Shown: positions 16,575 to 26,460, counted from the stretch's first letter. The stretch: 64,000 nt of DNA from Gracilimonas sp. (GCA_022450045.1 JAKURD010000001.1:248001-312000); one strand, 5' to 3'. Notes: a model not told the origin generated them from the letters alone. Numbers and translations: made by a program.

Positions 16575-18655
16575 TATTTTCTCAACATCCACTCTGATCC
16601 TAACAATAACAGAACTACCATAAACCAAGGCAGTGAGCGAACCGGAAAGGAATAGTTTTCTTCGGTTTGAATTTGAGGCTCCAACATGCTTTCAGATTCG
16701 AGTGTATTCCAAAAGTTTTCTACATCATCAAAAGTAAAGAAAACCCCGCCGGAATTCTCAGCTATCGAGCGAAGCAATCCATCATTCCTGTTTGTATTTG
16801 ATAGCTCTGAGCTGGTATTAGATACGAGAAATTCTCCATTTTGAGTATCCAGCACCCGCCCCCCCTTTCTGGCTGTTGCTGAGTATTCATATAACCCTTC
16901 AGAAAGTCGGGGGATATTCAATCGATAATTTCCGCTTCCTAAATTGTCCATATTAAAGGTTCGTATCGCTCCGCCTTCTCTTTGTAACTCTACCTCAATG
17001 ATACCGGAAATCTCGGGATCTCCTCGCTCATTTCTCAAGCTTCCGTTTAAAACTGGTCGCTCTGTGGTATTGAATACCTGTTTAACAGGGTTGGTGCGAA
17101 GCATCCTGTCATCAGGTTTACTTGCCGTCCATGATATAAGGTTTGTAATCAGTTCGGAAGTAAAGTCCCTGTGATCTTCATTCGTACTTTGAAGCATTCT
17201 ATACCATCCCCAGGAGAGAATATGGCCTCTCCTGAGATTTCCGCGTTCAAGTACAGAGATAATAGGATAGTTTGAATCTATCTGATTATATCGCAATCCA
17301 AACAGAGCTTCAACCTGAGGCTCATTCAGGCTGGTTCTTAAGGGTGCATAAAGGGGAGGGAGATCAGCCAGGTCAATTTCAAGAAGTTCCAGTACCGGAT
17401 GTTCATCTTGATCTAAAAAAGGATATAAAGTGACTTGAGCTGTTTGAAGACCATCTGAATTCATCAGTGTCAAAAGATTAATTCCCTCAAATTGTGAATT
17501 GCTTTCGGAACTTAATTCAAAAAATAAGGTGGGTGTATCGCTTAATTTGGGTAAAAACTCAAAGTTTTGGGGAGAATCAGGTGCACCATGTATGATTATA
17601 AGGTTAAACTCCTCTTCATCGGGAAATTCTTCAACAAAACGATTTCCGCCCAGCCAGGTAAGCCTGTGCAATTCGTTTGTTTCACCTCGCTCTATAATCG
17701 AGCGAATGGCTCTTACATCGGGGTGAATTTGGAAAGCAACATGCAGGATCTTAATACGGTCATCAATAACATCCACAGAAAATAATTGATCGTTATTAGA
17801 ATCTGTCCACTCATCGGGTAGGGGCTGAACACGGATCTCATATTGTTTAAGCCCTGCTTCTTCCAAAAAGAGCTCAAACTCAGCAGTTATAACCTGATCG
17901 TCTGTTTCAAAAGTGATCTGCTTCTCATCAATGATTTCATCACTGGATAGCAGAGAAACAGTTACCGAGTTATTGGCAAACCCTGATTGTGTGATCTCAG
18001 CCTCTATGATATGATTGCTGTTTGTATAACCGGTGGCATTAGTTATTACATTGGAAACCGAGATATCTCTTACATTAGCCGTATCACCAACTGCAATCGT
18101 AAAAATAGGAATAGCAGAGTTAAAAGCACTTATACTTGGATTTCGCCCATATGTTATGATCCCGTCCGTGATGATCACTGCTGCTTTAACTTCATCTTCC
18201 ATTTCCAGAATGGTATTGATGGGTGCGGAAAGGTCTGTCTGAATTTCACTGGCCGACAATGAATTGGGATCAAATGCCTTAATATCATCTCCTATAGAGA
18301 AGTAATTAATATCGGCTTCCTCGATCGAACTGAATGCTAAGCGGGATAAGAGATTATTGTACGTGCTAAGACCGTCATAATTCCCTTTTGTGATGCCCGT
18401 ACTCTCGGAATTATCCAGAAAAACAGCAATTTTTGGTTTTACCTCTTTCTCTTGTGAGGAATAGAAATAGGGATTTAGCAAAAGTAAGAAAACCAATGTG
18501 AGGCTAATTCCCCTTAAACTTATCAGGGACCAACGACTAAAAGGGGGAATACTTTCAAATTTTCGATAAGAGGCCCAGGAAATACTGAGAAGGATAACGA
18601 TGAGTACAACCACTAAAACCGGTGGAAGAATATGTTGAAAGCCCTGGAAATCCAC
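16559..18655 (-). CDS. Membrane protein with VWA-type domain, partner of MoxR
   Basis: The protein has 698 residues. TM segments lie at about 12-29 and 43-62. A von Willebrand A-like domain follows, with MIDAS motif DNSES (D81, S83, S85) and downstream AAVIITDGIITYG. Beta-rich Ig-like segments run from about 215 to 300. A class I amidotransferase-like alpha/beta region follows (ILHVAFQIHPDVRAIRSII, FNLIIIHGAP). The last TM segment is near the C terminus (PWFMVVLLLLGSEWMLRKYY). It starts 19 bp after moxR. MoxR ATPases with VWA proteins typically act as chaperone pairs for envelope or metalloenzyme assembly; the client here is unknown, but SurA and a second PPIase lie upstream in the same unit. 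Confidence 0.75.
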   Translation of the reverse strand: MDFQGFQHILPPVLVVVLIVILLSISWASYRKFESIPPFSRWSLISLRGISLTLVFLLLLNPYFYSSQEKEVKPKIAVFLDNSESTGITKGNYDGLSTYNNLLSRLAFSSIEEADINYFSIGDDIKAFDPNSLSASEIQTDLSAPINTILEMEDEVKAAVIITDGIITYGRNPSISAFNSAIPIFTIAVGDTANVRDISVSNVITNATGYTNSNHIIEAEITQSGFANNSVTVSLLSSDEIIDEKQITFETDDQVITAEFELFLEEAGLKQYEIRVQPLPDEWTDSNNDQLFSVDVIDDRIKILHVAFQIHPDVRAIRSIIERGETNELHRLTWLGGNRFVEEFPDEEEFNLIIIHGAPDSPQNFEFLPKLSDTPTLFFELSSESNSQFEGINLLTLMNSDGLQTAQVTLYPFLDQDEHPVLELLEIDLADLPPLYAPLRTSLNEPQVEALFGLRYNQIDSNYPIISVLERGNLRRGHILSWGWYRMLQSTNEDHRDFTSELITNLISWTASKPDDRMLRTNPVKQVFNTTERPVLNGSLRNERGDPEISGIIEVELQREGGAIRTFNMDNLGSGNYRLNIPRLSEGLYEYSATARKGGRVLDTQNGEFLVSNTSSELSNTNRNDGLLRSIAENSGGVFFTFDDVENFWNTLESESMLEPQIQTEENYSFPVRSLPWFMVVLLLLGSEWMLRKYYSLP

Positions 18656-18674
18656 GTTAGCTCCTCATTAGAGA

Positions 18675-19667
18675 TTAGGCTTCGTCAATAAGCATGTTGA
18701 TCAATTTAACAGTGGTAAAACCTTCAGCTTCTGCTGCGTAGTTGTTTACAATACGGTGACGAAGAACCGGAATGGCCAGTTCTTTTATATCATCAACCGT
18801 AACATGATATCTACCTTGAGATAAAGCACGAGCCTTACCACCCAGAATTAAATATTGTGAAGCCCTGGGGCCCGCTCCCCAGCTCATGTATTTGTTTATA
18901 TATTCAGGTGCCAGGGCATTGCCGGGTCGGGTTTTAGAAACAAGCTCAACGGCATAATCCAATACGTTCTCGGGAACCGGAACTTCACGAACCAAGCCTT
19001 GTAATTCTTTGATCTTCTCTTTGGTTACAAGGGCCTCGATCTTGACATCCTGATGAGCGGTTGTTTTACTTACGATCTCTTTTTCTTCTTCAAGAGATGG
19101 ATAATCAACCCAAACATTGAACATAAAGCGATCTAACTGAGCCTCGGGGAGGGGATAGGTTCCTTCTTGTTCTATAGGATTTTGCGTAGCCAACACAAAG
19201 AAGGGCGTATCAAGCTGATATGTTTTACCTCCGGTTGTAACGTGGTATTCCTGCATTCCCTCAAGCAAGGCAGCCTGAGTTTTTGGAGGAGTACGATTGA
19301 TCTCATCAGCCAGCAGAATATTAGCAAAAACAGGCCCTTTGATGAAGGTAAACTCTTTACGGCCTGAATCCTTATTTTCCTCGATCACTTCCGTACCGGT
19401 AATATCTCCGGGCATAAGATCGGGAGTGAACTGGATACGGTTAAAGGTAAGGCTTAGGGATTCCGAGAGTGATCGGATCAACAGTGTTTTAGCTAATCCG
19501 GGCACTCCTACTAATACACAATGTCCTTTAGAGAACAAACTGATAAGCAAAAGATCTATAATATCATCTTGCCCGATTATAACTTTATGAATTTCATCCT
19601 TGATCTGGTTAAAAACGCCATAAAACTCATCGGCAAGTTTAACCGGATCTTTTACTTCTAAACTCAT
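18675..19667 (-). CDS. MoxR-type AAA+ ATPase
   Basis: A 330-residue cytoplasmic AAA+ ATPase. Walker A is GVPGLAKT (54-61) and Walker B LLADEINR (118-125). Sensor 1 is LATQNPIEQEGTYPLPEAQLDRFMF, the MoxR family signature. I start at ATG 19667 because AAGGAGA lies exactly 7 nt upstream. The longer start at 19685 would place this SD inside the coding sequence. The ATG overlaps the surA stop by 4 bp (ATGA). It is followed by the VWA protein, its usual partner. Confidence 0.92.
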   Translation of the reverse strand: MSLEVKDPVKLADEFYGVFNQIKDEIHKVIIGQDDIIDLLLISLFSKGHCVLVGVPGLAKTLLIRSLSESLSLTFNRIQFTPDLMPGDITGTEVIEENKDSGRKEFTFIKGPVFANILLADEINRTPPKTQAALLEGMQEYHVTTGGKTYQLDTPFFVLATQNPIEQEGTYPLPEAQLDRFMFNVWVDYPSLEEEKEIVSKTTAHQDVKIEALVTKEKIKELQGLVREVPVPENVLDYAVELVSKTRPGNALAPEYINKYMSWGAGPRASQYLILGGKARALSQGRYHVTVDDIKELAIPVLRHRIVNNYAAEAEGFTTVKLINMLIDEA

Positions 19668-21034
19668 AGAGTAGTCTCCTTCCATGGTACATCAATTTTG
19701 TAATCAATGTAGATGTCGTTGCGCAGCTCCTGCAGCCAATTCTGCATTATCCGGAACTGTTTCTGTTGCAAGGCAATATTCTTAATTCTCTCATAATCCT
19801 GATCTAAGTTGGCAACGTGTTCAGGTACTTGTTTGTCAAGCCGAACAATGCGATAAGCTTTCTGGTTCTGACTTTGTAAGGTGAAAGATTTAGGTTCCGA
19901 AATAGCGCCTTCTTCATCCATCAAAAGAACGATTCTATACATAGATGGATCAAGGCGATTAAGTGCTATAAGCCGATCTCCTGTTTGAGGATCAAATACC
20001 TTACCTCCATAATTTGCGGTATTAGGATCTTCACTTTCTGTTCTGGCCACTTGAGCAAATTTCACATCGGGATTGGTCAAAATGCTGTCCCGCAGGGTGT
20101 TCAATCTGTTAATGGCATATTCCTCATCCAGCTCATTTTCGTTGACAGTAATAAGAATATGGTTGGTTTCAATACGGTCTCCAATCCGGCGATTTAGCTG
20201 GATCACATGAAACCCAAACTGAGTTTCAACTACCTTTGAGATCCCTCCGGGCTGAAGGGCAGCAGCTGCTGCTGAATACTCAGGAACCAATTCATCCAAA
20301 GACATGAGCGGTAATAGTCCGCCATTTTGGGCAGAACCACGATCAGCACTGTGCCGCCGTGCAAGTTCCTCAATAGACTTGCCATGAACAACGATAGAAT
20401 CACGCAGCTGTTCTGCAAATTTACGGGCCCGCTCTTTGGCATCACCTCTGGCGGGTGGAATTTTCACGATCTGCGATAAAGAAACTTGTTCAGGAATGGT
20501 AGGGAGGGAGTCGGTTGGGATGTTGTTAAAAAACTCTTCAACTTCAGGTCTTGTAATGGTAATGGAACTCCGTTTTTGTTGTTGTACCTGGTTAGCAATC
20601 ATTTGCTCCCGAAAGTTTTCACGGAAATCTGCTCTCAATTGAATAATGGATTTTCCGAAAGCTTGTTCAAGCGCTTGTTCACTTCCAGCCTGTGCGGTCA
20701 GTTGCCTAATACGTTGATCCATCTGCATGTTTACCTGTTCATCAGACACAGTAATGGAGTCAATTTCAGCCTTTTCAAGCAAAACGTAATTATTGATGGC
20801 AGACTCGAGAAACTCAAACCAAAGTTCTCGGCTAAACTCAATATTTTGGCCGGAAACCTGAGCCTGCCTCAAATAATCTGCTACACTTTGGTCTATTTCA
20901 GATTTTAAAACAATGTTTTCATTTACATGTGCTACAATTCGATCAGCAAGCCTGGGAGCTTCCTGTGCATGTGCTTGTATGGGAAATAGGAATGAAATAA
21001 AGATAAGAGGTACAAAAAATAAGTTATTCTTCAT
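19664..21034 (-). CDS. surA: Periplasmic peptidyl-prolyl isomerase, SurA-like
   Basis: Outer-membrane protein chaperone. The 456 residues start with a signal peptide (MKNNLFFVPLIFISFLFPIQ, cleavage after AHAQ). The SurA N-terminal helical domain spans about 28-165 (DRIVAHVNENIVLKSEIDQ, FLESAINNYVLLEKAEID). The first parvulin domain is about 178-277, with SADRGSAQNGGLLPLM and GFHVIQL. The second is about 285-390 (NHILITVNENELDE, EDPNTANYGGKV). A C-terminal helix follows (YERIKNIALQQKQFRIMQNW). It overlaps the upstream PPIase lipoprotein by 11 bp. Confidence 0.9.
   Translation of the reverse strand: MKNNLFFVPLIFISFLFPIQAHAQEAPRLADRIVAHVNENIVLKSEIDQSVADYLRQAQVSGQNIEFSRELWFEFLESAINNYVLLEKAEIDSITVSDEQVNMQMDQRIRQLTAQAGSEQALEQAFGKSIIQLRADFRENFREQMIANQVQQQKRSSITITRPEVEEFFNNIPTDSLPTIPEQVSLSQIVKIPPARGDAKERARKFAEQLRDSIVVHGKSIEELARRHSADRGSAQNGGLLPLMSLDELVPEYSAAAAALQPGGISKVVETQFGFHVIQLNRRIGDRIETNHILITVNENELDEEYAINRLNTLRDSILTNPDVKFAQVARTESEDPNTANYGGKVFDPQTGDRLIALNRLDPSMYRIVLLMDEEGAISEPKSFTLQSQNQKAYRIVRLDKQVPEHVANLDQDYERIKNIALQQKQFRIMQNWLQELRNDIYIDYKIDVPWKETTL
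19675..19681 (-). promoter_or_regulatory. Shine-Dalgarno inside surA deciding the moxR start
   Basis: Minus-strand AAGGAGA with 7 nt to the ATG at 19667. It lies within the last codons of surA, so moxR can be initiated independently as well as by coupling. Confidence 0.75.
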
Positions 21035-21935
21035 TAGTTGTTTGATTCAATGTAAGGGTGTCTGATGACACCGAGTTTGATTCGTTAGTAACGTTGTAAA
21101 TTGTAATTTCGTTGTTAGCCTGCGCCTGAAGATAAAGATTCTTTACGTATGTGTTGAATGCTCTTTTACGTTTTTCAAGTGTCAGCCATTCTTTGATCTG
21201 TTCAATGAGCCAATCGAGATCGGGATGATCTCCGGCAGGCCGCTCTTCTAATAACTGAACAAAATGATATTCATTGCCCGAGCGATAGGTGGGTGATATT
21301 TCTGAGGGACCGATGATCATTAAATATCTATTAAGCATGGAAATATCTCCTCCGGCAATGGATATAGGCCAGAATCTTTCCGATTCCCGGATCTTCAGAT
21401 CCGAATACTTGGAATACTGCTTGGCTACCGTTTCCCATTCTACTGCCTGCATGAGTTCTCGTTTAGCACGTTCAGCATCAGCATTACTTTCTGCAATAAG
21501 GTGCCGATACCTTACATAGCGTTCCTCAAGCGTGAATTTATCCTTGTTTTGCTGATAATAGTTACGAGCTTCTTGATCGCTCACTTCCATACCATCTTCA
21601 AATTCACCGATTATATAATCCTGAACAGATTGTAGAATGAACTCCTCCTGAAGGCGATGCAGCCTTCTTTGAACATCTCGCCGGCTGGAGAAATTAAGTC
21701 GTTCCGCTTCCTGTAGGATTATTTGGCGGCGAACCCAATCATCTCTGAAGCTGATATAGGCTGTACTGCTGTCGTCCCTAAAAATATTGGGAGGAATTTC
21801 AGAACGGGCATGTTCCTTGGTTAATATTTCGGTTCCCACTTGTGCCAAAACTTCTTCTGAACCTCCTGTATTTGATTTACAGGAAACCATGACAAAACCA
21901 AGTGAAATGAACAGTAAAAAAAGTTGAGGTTTCAT
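21024..21935 (-). CDS. SurA-like chaperone / peptidyl-prolyl isomerase lipoprotein
   Basis: A 304-residue lipoprotein. From the start MKPQLFLLFISLGFVMVSC at 21935 the lipobox MVSC lipidates Cys19; the longer in-frame start at 22001 lacks a signal peptide. The mature part has a SurA-N-like helical domain (VLAQVGTEILTKEHARSEIP, DWVRRQIILQEAERLNFSS). This is followed by a degenerate parvulin-like segment (VRYRHLIAESNADAERAKRELMQ, WETVAKQYSKYSD, YHFVQLLEERPAGD). It overlaps surA by 11 bp, so two related chaperones are encoded in tandem, probably by an old duplication with specialisation. Catalytic parvulin residues cannot be confirmed. Confidence 0.7.
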   Translation of the reverse strand: MKPQLFLLFISLGFVMVSCKSNTGGSEEVLAQVGTEILTKEHARSEIPPNIFRDDSSTAYISFRDDWVRRQIILQEAERLNFSSRRDVQRRLHRLQEEFILQSVQDYIIGEFEDGMEVSDQEARNYYQQNKDKFTLEERYVRYRHLIAESNADAERAKRELMQAVEWETVAKQYSKYSDLKIRESERFWPISIAGGDISMLNRYLMIIGPSEISPTYRSGNEYHFVQLLEERPAGDHPDLDWLIEQIKEWLTLEKRKRAFNTYVKNLYLQAQANNEITIYNVTNESNSVSSDTLTLNQTTNEE

Positions 21936-21945
21936 ATAGTTAAAA

Positions 21946-22176
21946 TTAAGAATCTTTTTGATACGCTTCGGATAATTGGCTAAAGTTTGGGACAACATCA
22001 TATTGCTTTCTGAGCCTCTCCATACATTCTTGTTCTTTTAGCGGCTGATATTCATTTAATGGCTGGCCAAAGGCTTGGTTTAAACTCATCTTTCGAGCTC
22101 TAAGTTTATCCTGAATCCAAAATACTTGCCGACTCTTGTTATAATCAAATTTTTTTGAAAAGATCTTTGGCTTCAT
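21946..22176 (-). CDS. Small protein of unknown function
   Basis: A 76-residue basic protein without signal peptide or TM segment, beginning MKPKIFSKKFDYNKSRQVFW. The ATG at 22176 overlaps the upstream stop by 4 bp (ATGA). The upstream alternative TTG at 22185 is less likely. It ends 10 bp before the PPIase lipoprotein start. The sequence (KMSLNQAFGQPLNEYQPLKE, RLRKQYDVVPNFSQLSEAYQ) is protein-like, with helical character and no repeats. I do not recognise a family. The coupling argues that it is a real gene. Confidence 0.6.
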   Translation of the reverse strand: MKPKIFSKKFDYNKSRQVFWIQDKLRARKMSLNQAFGQPLNEYQPLKEQECMERLRKQYDVVPNFSQLSEAYQKDS

Positions 22177-22607
22177 TTTACCCAATTGGTCAAAGGGTTC
22201 AGAAAAAAGGTAGAGGCAGAGTCTGAACTAACCCAAAAGCTATCAATAGCTGAAGTGAGGTTGTCAACGATGCCATCTTCATTTACAAATTGAAAGGCTT
22301 TCAATTCTAATTCAGATCGTTGCTTTAATTCGTCAAAAGCAGAAGGTTTGATCTCTTTTTCCAACCAGCCATAGTACGCTGCTTGCGTACTATGGCTATT
22401 ATATTCTGCAACCAGATTTGAATCTTTGTAGTATCCCAGCTTTTTTTCGGCTGAGATCTTGGCTCTATAATCCAGGTAGAGGGGTGGGAAATTCACAAGT
22501 TCCTCAAAAGCAGCTTTACCTGAAGAACTGTCGGTGGAATTGAGGGCATGAGTATCCAATATTTTTTCATATATAATATCCGTTCTGCCTAACTTACCAA
22601 TAACCAT
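22173..22607 (-). CDS. Hypothetical protein
   Basis: A 144-residue protein from the start MVIGKLGRTDIIYEKILDTH at 22607, 10 bp after the nupC stop; a longer in-frame start would overlap nupC. No signal peptide or TM segment. Features are ELVNFPPLYLDYRAKISAEK, a helical KPSAFDELKQRSELELKAFQ and a C-terminal NPLTNWVK. It is coupled by ATGA overlap to the 76-residue protein downstream. No family recognised. Its place between a nucleoside transporter and envelope chaperones gives no clear function. Confidence 0.6.
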   Translation of the reverse strand: MVIGKLGRTDIIYEKILDTHALNSTDSSSGKAAFEELVNFPPLYLDYRAKISAEKKLGYYKDSNLVAEYNSHSTQAAYYGWLEKEIKPSAFDELKQRSELELKAFQFVNEDGIVDNLTSAIDSFWVSSDSASTFFLNPLTNWVK

Positions 22608-22617
22608 GAAATCAGTT

Positions 22618-23946
22618 TTAAAATAACATCCCTGCAAAAGTAGCCGTCATAAGGTTTGCTAACGTACCCGCGAAGACTGCTTTTATCCCAAATTTAGCCA
22701 GGTCCGATTTTCTGCTCGGGGCAATGCCTCCAATACCACCGATTTGAATGGCAATAGATGAAAAGTTAGCAAATCCACATAAAGCAAATGTAGCCATGGC
22801 GATTGTTTTTGGGGATAAATTACCTGCACCTACTTCTTCAGCCAGCTTCAGATATGCAACAAATTCATTAAGTACGATCTTTGTACCTAACAACGATCCC
22901 ATATTAACAGCATCAGACCATGGCACACCAATAAGCCAGGCAATAGGGGCAAAAAGCCAGCCCAATATCATTTCAATCGTCAGGCTTTCCCCAAGCAAGA
23001 CGGTGATACCGGTCAGGTCACTTCCCCAGCCTAAAATTCCGTTGAACATAGCGAGTAATGCAATGAACGCCAATAACATAGCGCCTACATTTAAGGCCAA
23101 TTTCAATCCAACACCGGCACCGGTTGCGGCGGCATCTATTCCATTGGCATCCGTTTGTTCTACATGCATGGAAACATCACCTTTGGTAACAGGCTCGCCA
23201 TCCTCAGGGTAGAGGATCTTAGCGATCACTAATGCAGCGGGGGCAGCCATCAAACTGGCGCCAAGTAATCGCTCAGCAAACAATTGCTGAGCTATGGCAA
23301 TTTCCAATCCATTTGCTTCAGCGAAAGGAGTACCGAGCATTGCAACATATGCGGCCATCACACCTCCGGCAATAGTTGCCATACCTCCGGTCATAACGAC
23401 CATTAATTCAGATTTTGTCATCTTCTCAATAAATGGCTTTATAACAAGGGGGGCCTCGGTTTGTCCTACAAAAATATTTGAAACCACCGATAAGGTTTCG
23501 GCTCCTGAAGTCCCTAAAAGCTTCTGCATTCCCTTTGATACAATTTTGACCACAAACTGCAATATCCCATAGTGGTAGAGAATAGCTGTTAGAGATGCGA
23601 AAAAGACAATGGTTGGCAAAACCTGAAAAGCAAAAAAGACTCCCAGGCTTTCCGGATGTTCAGGGCCTTGTCCTAAACGGCCAAATATGAAGGAAGCTCC
23701 TTCCGTGGTATAATTAAGTACGATCACAAAAAAACTTGCGACTTCCTGGAATAAAAGAACCGGCCATCCAAGGGGACCCCAGACTCCTGCCAAAAAATCT
23801 GCTTTTAAAATGAAAATGGCTAAGACGAATTGAAATCCAATTCCTATTCCAACCAGTTTCCAGTTCACATTTTTTTTGTTGTTACTAAAAATGAAGGCAA
23901 GGCCTAGAATGGCAACCACTCCTATTATACCGCGAATAATATCCAT
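22618..23946 (-). CDS. nupC: Concentrative nucleoside transporter, NupC/CNT family
   Basis: Ion-coupled nucleoside uptake across the inner membrane. The 442 residues have the CNT fold: an N-terminal hydrophobic segment ([20 protein letters not shown]), the substrate-site motif [44 protein letters not shown] and the C-terminal signature [18 protein letters not shown]. All family motifs are intact. It lies 26 bp downstream of thymidine kinase, so uptake and phosphorylation of nucleosides are encoded together. Confidence 0.94.
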   Translation of the reverse strand: MDIIRGIIGVVAILGLAFIFSNNKKNVNWKLVGIGIGFQFVLAIFILKADFLAGVWGPLGWPVLLFQEVASFFVIVLNYTTEGASFIFGRLGQGPEHPESLGVFFAFQVLPTIVFFASLTAILYHYGILQFVVKIVSKGMQKLLGTSGAETLSVVSNIFVGQTEAPLVIKPFIEKMTKSELMVVMTGGMATIAGGVMAAYVAMLGTPFAEANGLEIAIAQQLFAERLLGASLMAAPAALVIAKILYPEDGEPVTKGDVSMHVEQTDANGIDAAATGAGVGLKLALNVGAMLLAFIALLAMFNGILGWGSDLTGITVLLGESLTIEMILGWLFAPIAWLIGVPWSDAVNMGSLLGTKIVLNEFVAYLKLAEEVGAGNLSPKTIAMATFALCGFANFSSIAIQIGGIGGIAPSRKSDLAKFGIKAVFAGTLANLMTATFAGMLF

Positions 23947-23972
23947 TAGGTTTGATCCGAGTTAACTTCTGT

Positions 23973-24617
23973 TTATTGGTTAGTTTCTTTGCTGGAATCC
24001 TCGATATTTGGATTCAGGAAAGGTCTTATTGGACGCCCACGCCTTCGGTCCACAGGGGGGCGAAAGCAATGCCGGGCACGTGGTTCGTAGGCGTCATATT
24101 CACCTACTAAAACTTGTCCTTTTTTTTCTACCACCCTTTGTGAGTAATGAGCCATAGACCCACTTTCTGCGCAGACTGCATGTAACTTTGTAACATATTC
24201 TGCAATGGCTAATAAATAAGGCATTGGACCAAAAGGTTTGCCTTCAAAATCCATATCCAAACCGGCTACAATAACGCGCTTGCCATCATTTGCCAAGGTA
24301 TTGGCAACTTCCACAACGCGATCATCAAAAAACTGAGCCTCATCAATACAAACCACTTTGGCATTTCCTGTGAGCAGAACGATCTGATCGGCCGTATCAA
24401 CCAATATGCTTGGTAAAGCATTTTCGTTATGGGAGACTACTTCGGTGTCACTGTACCGTTTATCGAGAGCGGGCTTCACAACCACAACTTGTTGCCCTGC
24501 TATGTGAGCTCTTTTAGCCCTGCGAATAAGTTCTTCGGTCTTACCGCTGAACATGCCGCCACAGACGACCTCAATCCATCCAAATTCCCGTGGTGCTAAC
24601 GAAGGCTCGTTGATCAT
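23973..24617 (-). CDS. tdk: Thymidine kinase, type II
   Basis: Phosphorylates thymidine with ATP. The protein has 214 residues. The P-loop is GGMFSGKT (20-27), the Mg-binding DEAQFF starts at D92, and the thymidine lasso region is GEYDAYEPRARHC. Type II enzymes normally hold a structural zinc with two CxxC-like pairs. Here the pairs read C149-A-E-S152 and A181-R-H-C184, so one Cys of each is missing. It is the first gene of the tdk-nupC unit and divergent from the suf operon, with 263 bp between the starts. Confidence 0.93.
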   Translation of the reverse strand: MINEPSLAPREFGWIEVVCGGMFSGKTEELIRRAKRAHIAGQQVVVVKPALDKRYSDTEVVSHNENALPSILVDTADQIVLLTGNAKVVCIDEAQFFDDRVVEVANTLANDGKRVIVAGLDMDFEGKPFGPMPYLLAIAEYVTKLHAVCAESGSMAHYSQRVVEKKGQVLVGEYDAYEPRARHCFRPPVDRRRGRPIRPFLNPNIEDSSKETNQ

Positions 24618-24773
24618 TTATAAAGTGTACTTCTGGTTTGGAACCTTAAAATTTCGAGTTGGAATATATCAGGGCAAGAGGAGAAAAGGAAAGTATAAAA
24701 AGCTTCATTTATCTTTAATTGGCATCATAGAAATTCTCAATCATTTCGGTTTAGTTAAGAGAGGGAGTTTTCG

Positions 24774-24781
24774 TATATTTG
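24774..24781 (+). promoter_or_regulatory. Candidate Bacteroidota-type -7 element upstream of sufB
   Basis: TATATTTG matches the TAnnTTTG consensus of the Bacteroidota housekeeping sigma factor. A partial -33 match (GGTTTAG) lies about 23 bp upstream. It is 100 bp before the sufB ATG. Apart from this, the 24618-24880 gap shows nothing recognisable. Confidence 0.35.
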
Positions 24782-24880
24782 TACTCAATCTAAATAGACT
24801 GGTCAAACAAAGAACGCATTGTATTACGAGATTGTTTTTCCGGCGATATAAAGAGTAAACCCTAAGACTAAAAACAGCTA

Positions 24881-26323
24881 ATGAGCGAGACGCAAGCCTT
24901 AGAATCAATGATCGGAGAAGAGTATAAGTACGGCTTCTCGACGGATATTGAATACGAAGATTTTCCAAAAGGAATTAATGAGGACATTATTCGGGAGCTT
25001 TCCGCACGTAAAGAAGAGCCTGAGTGGATGCTTGAATTCCGTCTGAAGGCCTACCGTGCCTGGACGGAAATGGAAGAACCTGATTGGTTCAATGCTGAGT
25101 ATGAAAAACCAAAGTTCGATACTCTTCAATATTACTCAGCTCCAAAGAACAAGCCGAAATTGGATAGCCTGGATGATGTGGACCCCAAGATTCGTGAGAC
25201 TTATGATAAGTTGGGAATTCCTCTTGAAGAACAAAAAGCACTCTCCGGTGTAGCTGTAGATGCTGTATTTGACAGTGTATCTGTGTTTACTTCTTTCAAA
25301 GAAAAGCTGGCAGAAGCCGGTGTGATCTTTTGTTCGATCTCAGAAGCCATCAAAAATCACCCAGAATTGGTGAAAAAATATATGGGATCCGTAGTTCCGG
25401 TTCGCGACAATTTCTATGCCGCGCTAAATTCGGCTGTGTTTTCGGACGGATCTTTTTGCTACGTTCCTAAAGATACGATTTGCCCGATGGAGCTTTCTAC
25501 TTATTTCCGTATCAACAATATGAATTCAGGTCAGTTTGAACGAACATTGATCATTGCGGAAGACAATTCTCATGTGAGCTATCTGGAAGGCTGTACGGCC
25601 CCAATGTATGATGAGCATCAGCTGCACGCCGCTGTGGTTGAATTAGTGGCTTTGGATAATGCTGAGATCAAATATTCCACCATACAAAATTGGTATGCCG
25701 GTGATGAAGATGGAAAAGGTGGTATCTACAACTTTGTAACGAAACGCGGAGCCTGCCGCGGTAAGAATTCTAAGATAAGCTGGACTCAGCTTGAAACCGG
25801 CTCAGCCGTTACACTGAAATACCCAAGTGTGATCTTGCAGGGCGACGGCTCTATCGGAGAGTTCTACTCTGTTGCCGTAACTACCAAGCGACAGCAAGCC
25901 GATACCGGGACCAAGATGATCCACATCGGTAAAAACACCAAGAGTACCATTATTTCAAAAGGTATCTCTGCCGGACATTCAAACAATAGCTATCGCGGAG
26001 AAGTTAGAATAGGCAAAGGTGCAGATGGCGCCCGTAACTACTCGGTTTGTGACTCGATGTTGATCGGTCAGACCTGTGGCGCACATACATTCCCTTATAT
26101 CTCGTCTCAGAATCCAACGGCAAGTGTGGAGCATGAGGCTTCGACATCGCGAGTGGGAGAGGAGCAGATCTTCTACCTGATGCAGCGTGGCATAAGTGAG
26201 CAGGATGCCATTTCGATGATCATCAACGGCTTTGTAAAAGAAGTTCTGAAAGAGCTGCCACTTGAATTCGCAACAGAGGCAAACGCCTTACTTGATGTGA
26301 AACTGGAAGGCAGTGTTGGGTAG
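24881..26323 (+). CDS. sufB: Fe-S cluster assembly scaffold SufB
   Basis: Core scaffold of the SUF system, forming SufBC2D for Fe-S assembly. The 480 residues match the standard length. The N-terminal helical part precedes [20 protein letters not shown]. The beta-helix core contains [19 protein letters not shown] and the conserved Cys-rich stretch [20 protein letters not shown]. The C-terminal part includes IIINGF-type [19 protein letters not shown]. It is first in the operon, and 273 bp filled with palindromic elements separate it from sufC. No Shine-Dalgarno is visible. Confidence 0.96.
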   Translation: MSETQALESMIGEEYKYGFSTDIEYEDFPKGINEDIIRELSARKEEPEWMLEFRLKAYRAWTEMEEPDWFNAEYEKPKFDTLQYYSAPKNKPKLDSLDDVDPKIRETYDKLGIPLEEQKALSGVAVDAVFDSVSVFTSFKEKLAEAGVIFCSISEAIKNHPELVKKYMGSVVPVRDNFYAALNSAVFSDGSFCYVPKDTICPMELSTYFRINNMNSGQFERTLIIAEDNSHVSYLEGCTAPMYDEHQLHAAVVELVALDNAEIKYSTIQNWYAGDEDGKGGIYNFVTKRGACRGKNSKISWTQLETGSAVTLKYPSVILQGDGSIGEFYSVAVTTKRQQADTGTKMIHIGKNTKSTIISKGISAGHSNNSYRGEVRIGKGADGARNYSVCDSMLIGQTCGAHTFPYISSQNPTASVEHEASTSRVGEEQIFYLMQRGISEQDAISMIINGFVKEVLKELPLEFATEANALLDVKLEGSVG

Positions 26324-26368
26324 TTGTTGAGTTTGGAGGTGTGGTAAGCTGGGGATGCCTTGGCGACA

Positions 26369-26428
26369 ACACCTCTCACAACAAATCAGGAACAACTGAT
26401 TTGTTGATCTCTCCTCAAGGAGAGACTT
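26369..26428. repeat. Palindromic element, type 1 unit, in sufB-sufC gap
   Basis: Bounded by ACACCTCTC (26369-26377) and AGAGACTT (26421-26428). A perfect inner stem of 11 bp, CAACAAATCAG (26379-26389) with CTGATTTGTTG (26396-26406), closes a 6-nt loop. The flank GGCGACA also precedes the matching unit at 28870. Positions 26411-26428 (CTCCTCAAGGAGAGACTT) form a second small hairpin. Confidence 0.75.
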
Positions 26429-26460
26429 TTTATTCCCAAAATTGAAATAATGAATCGAAA

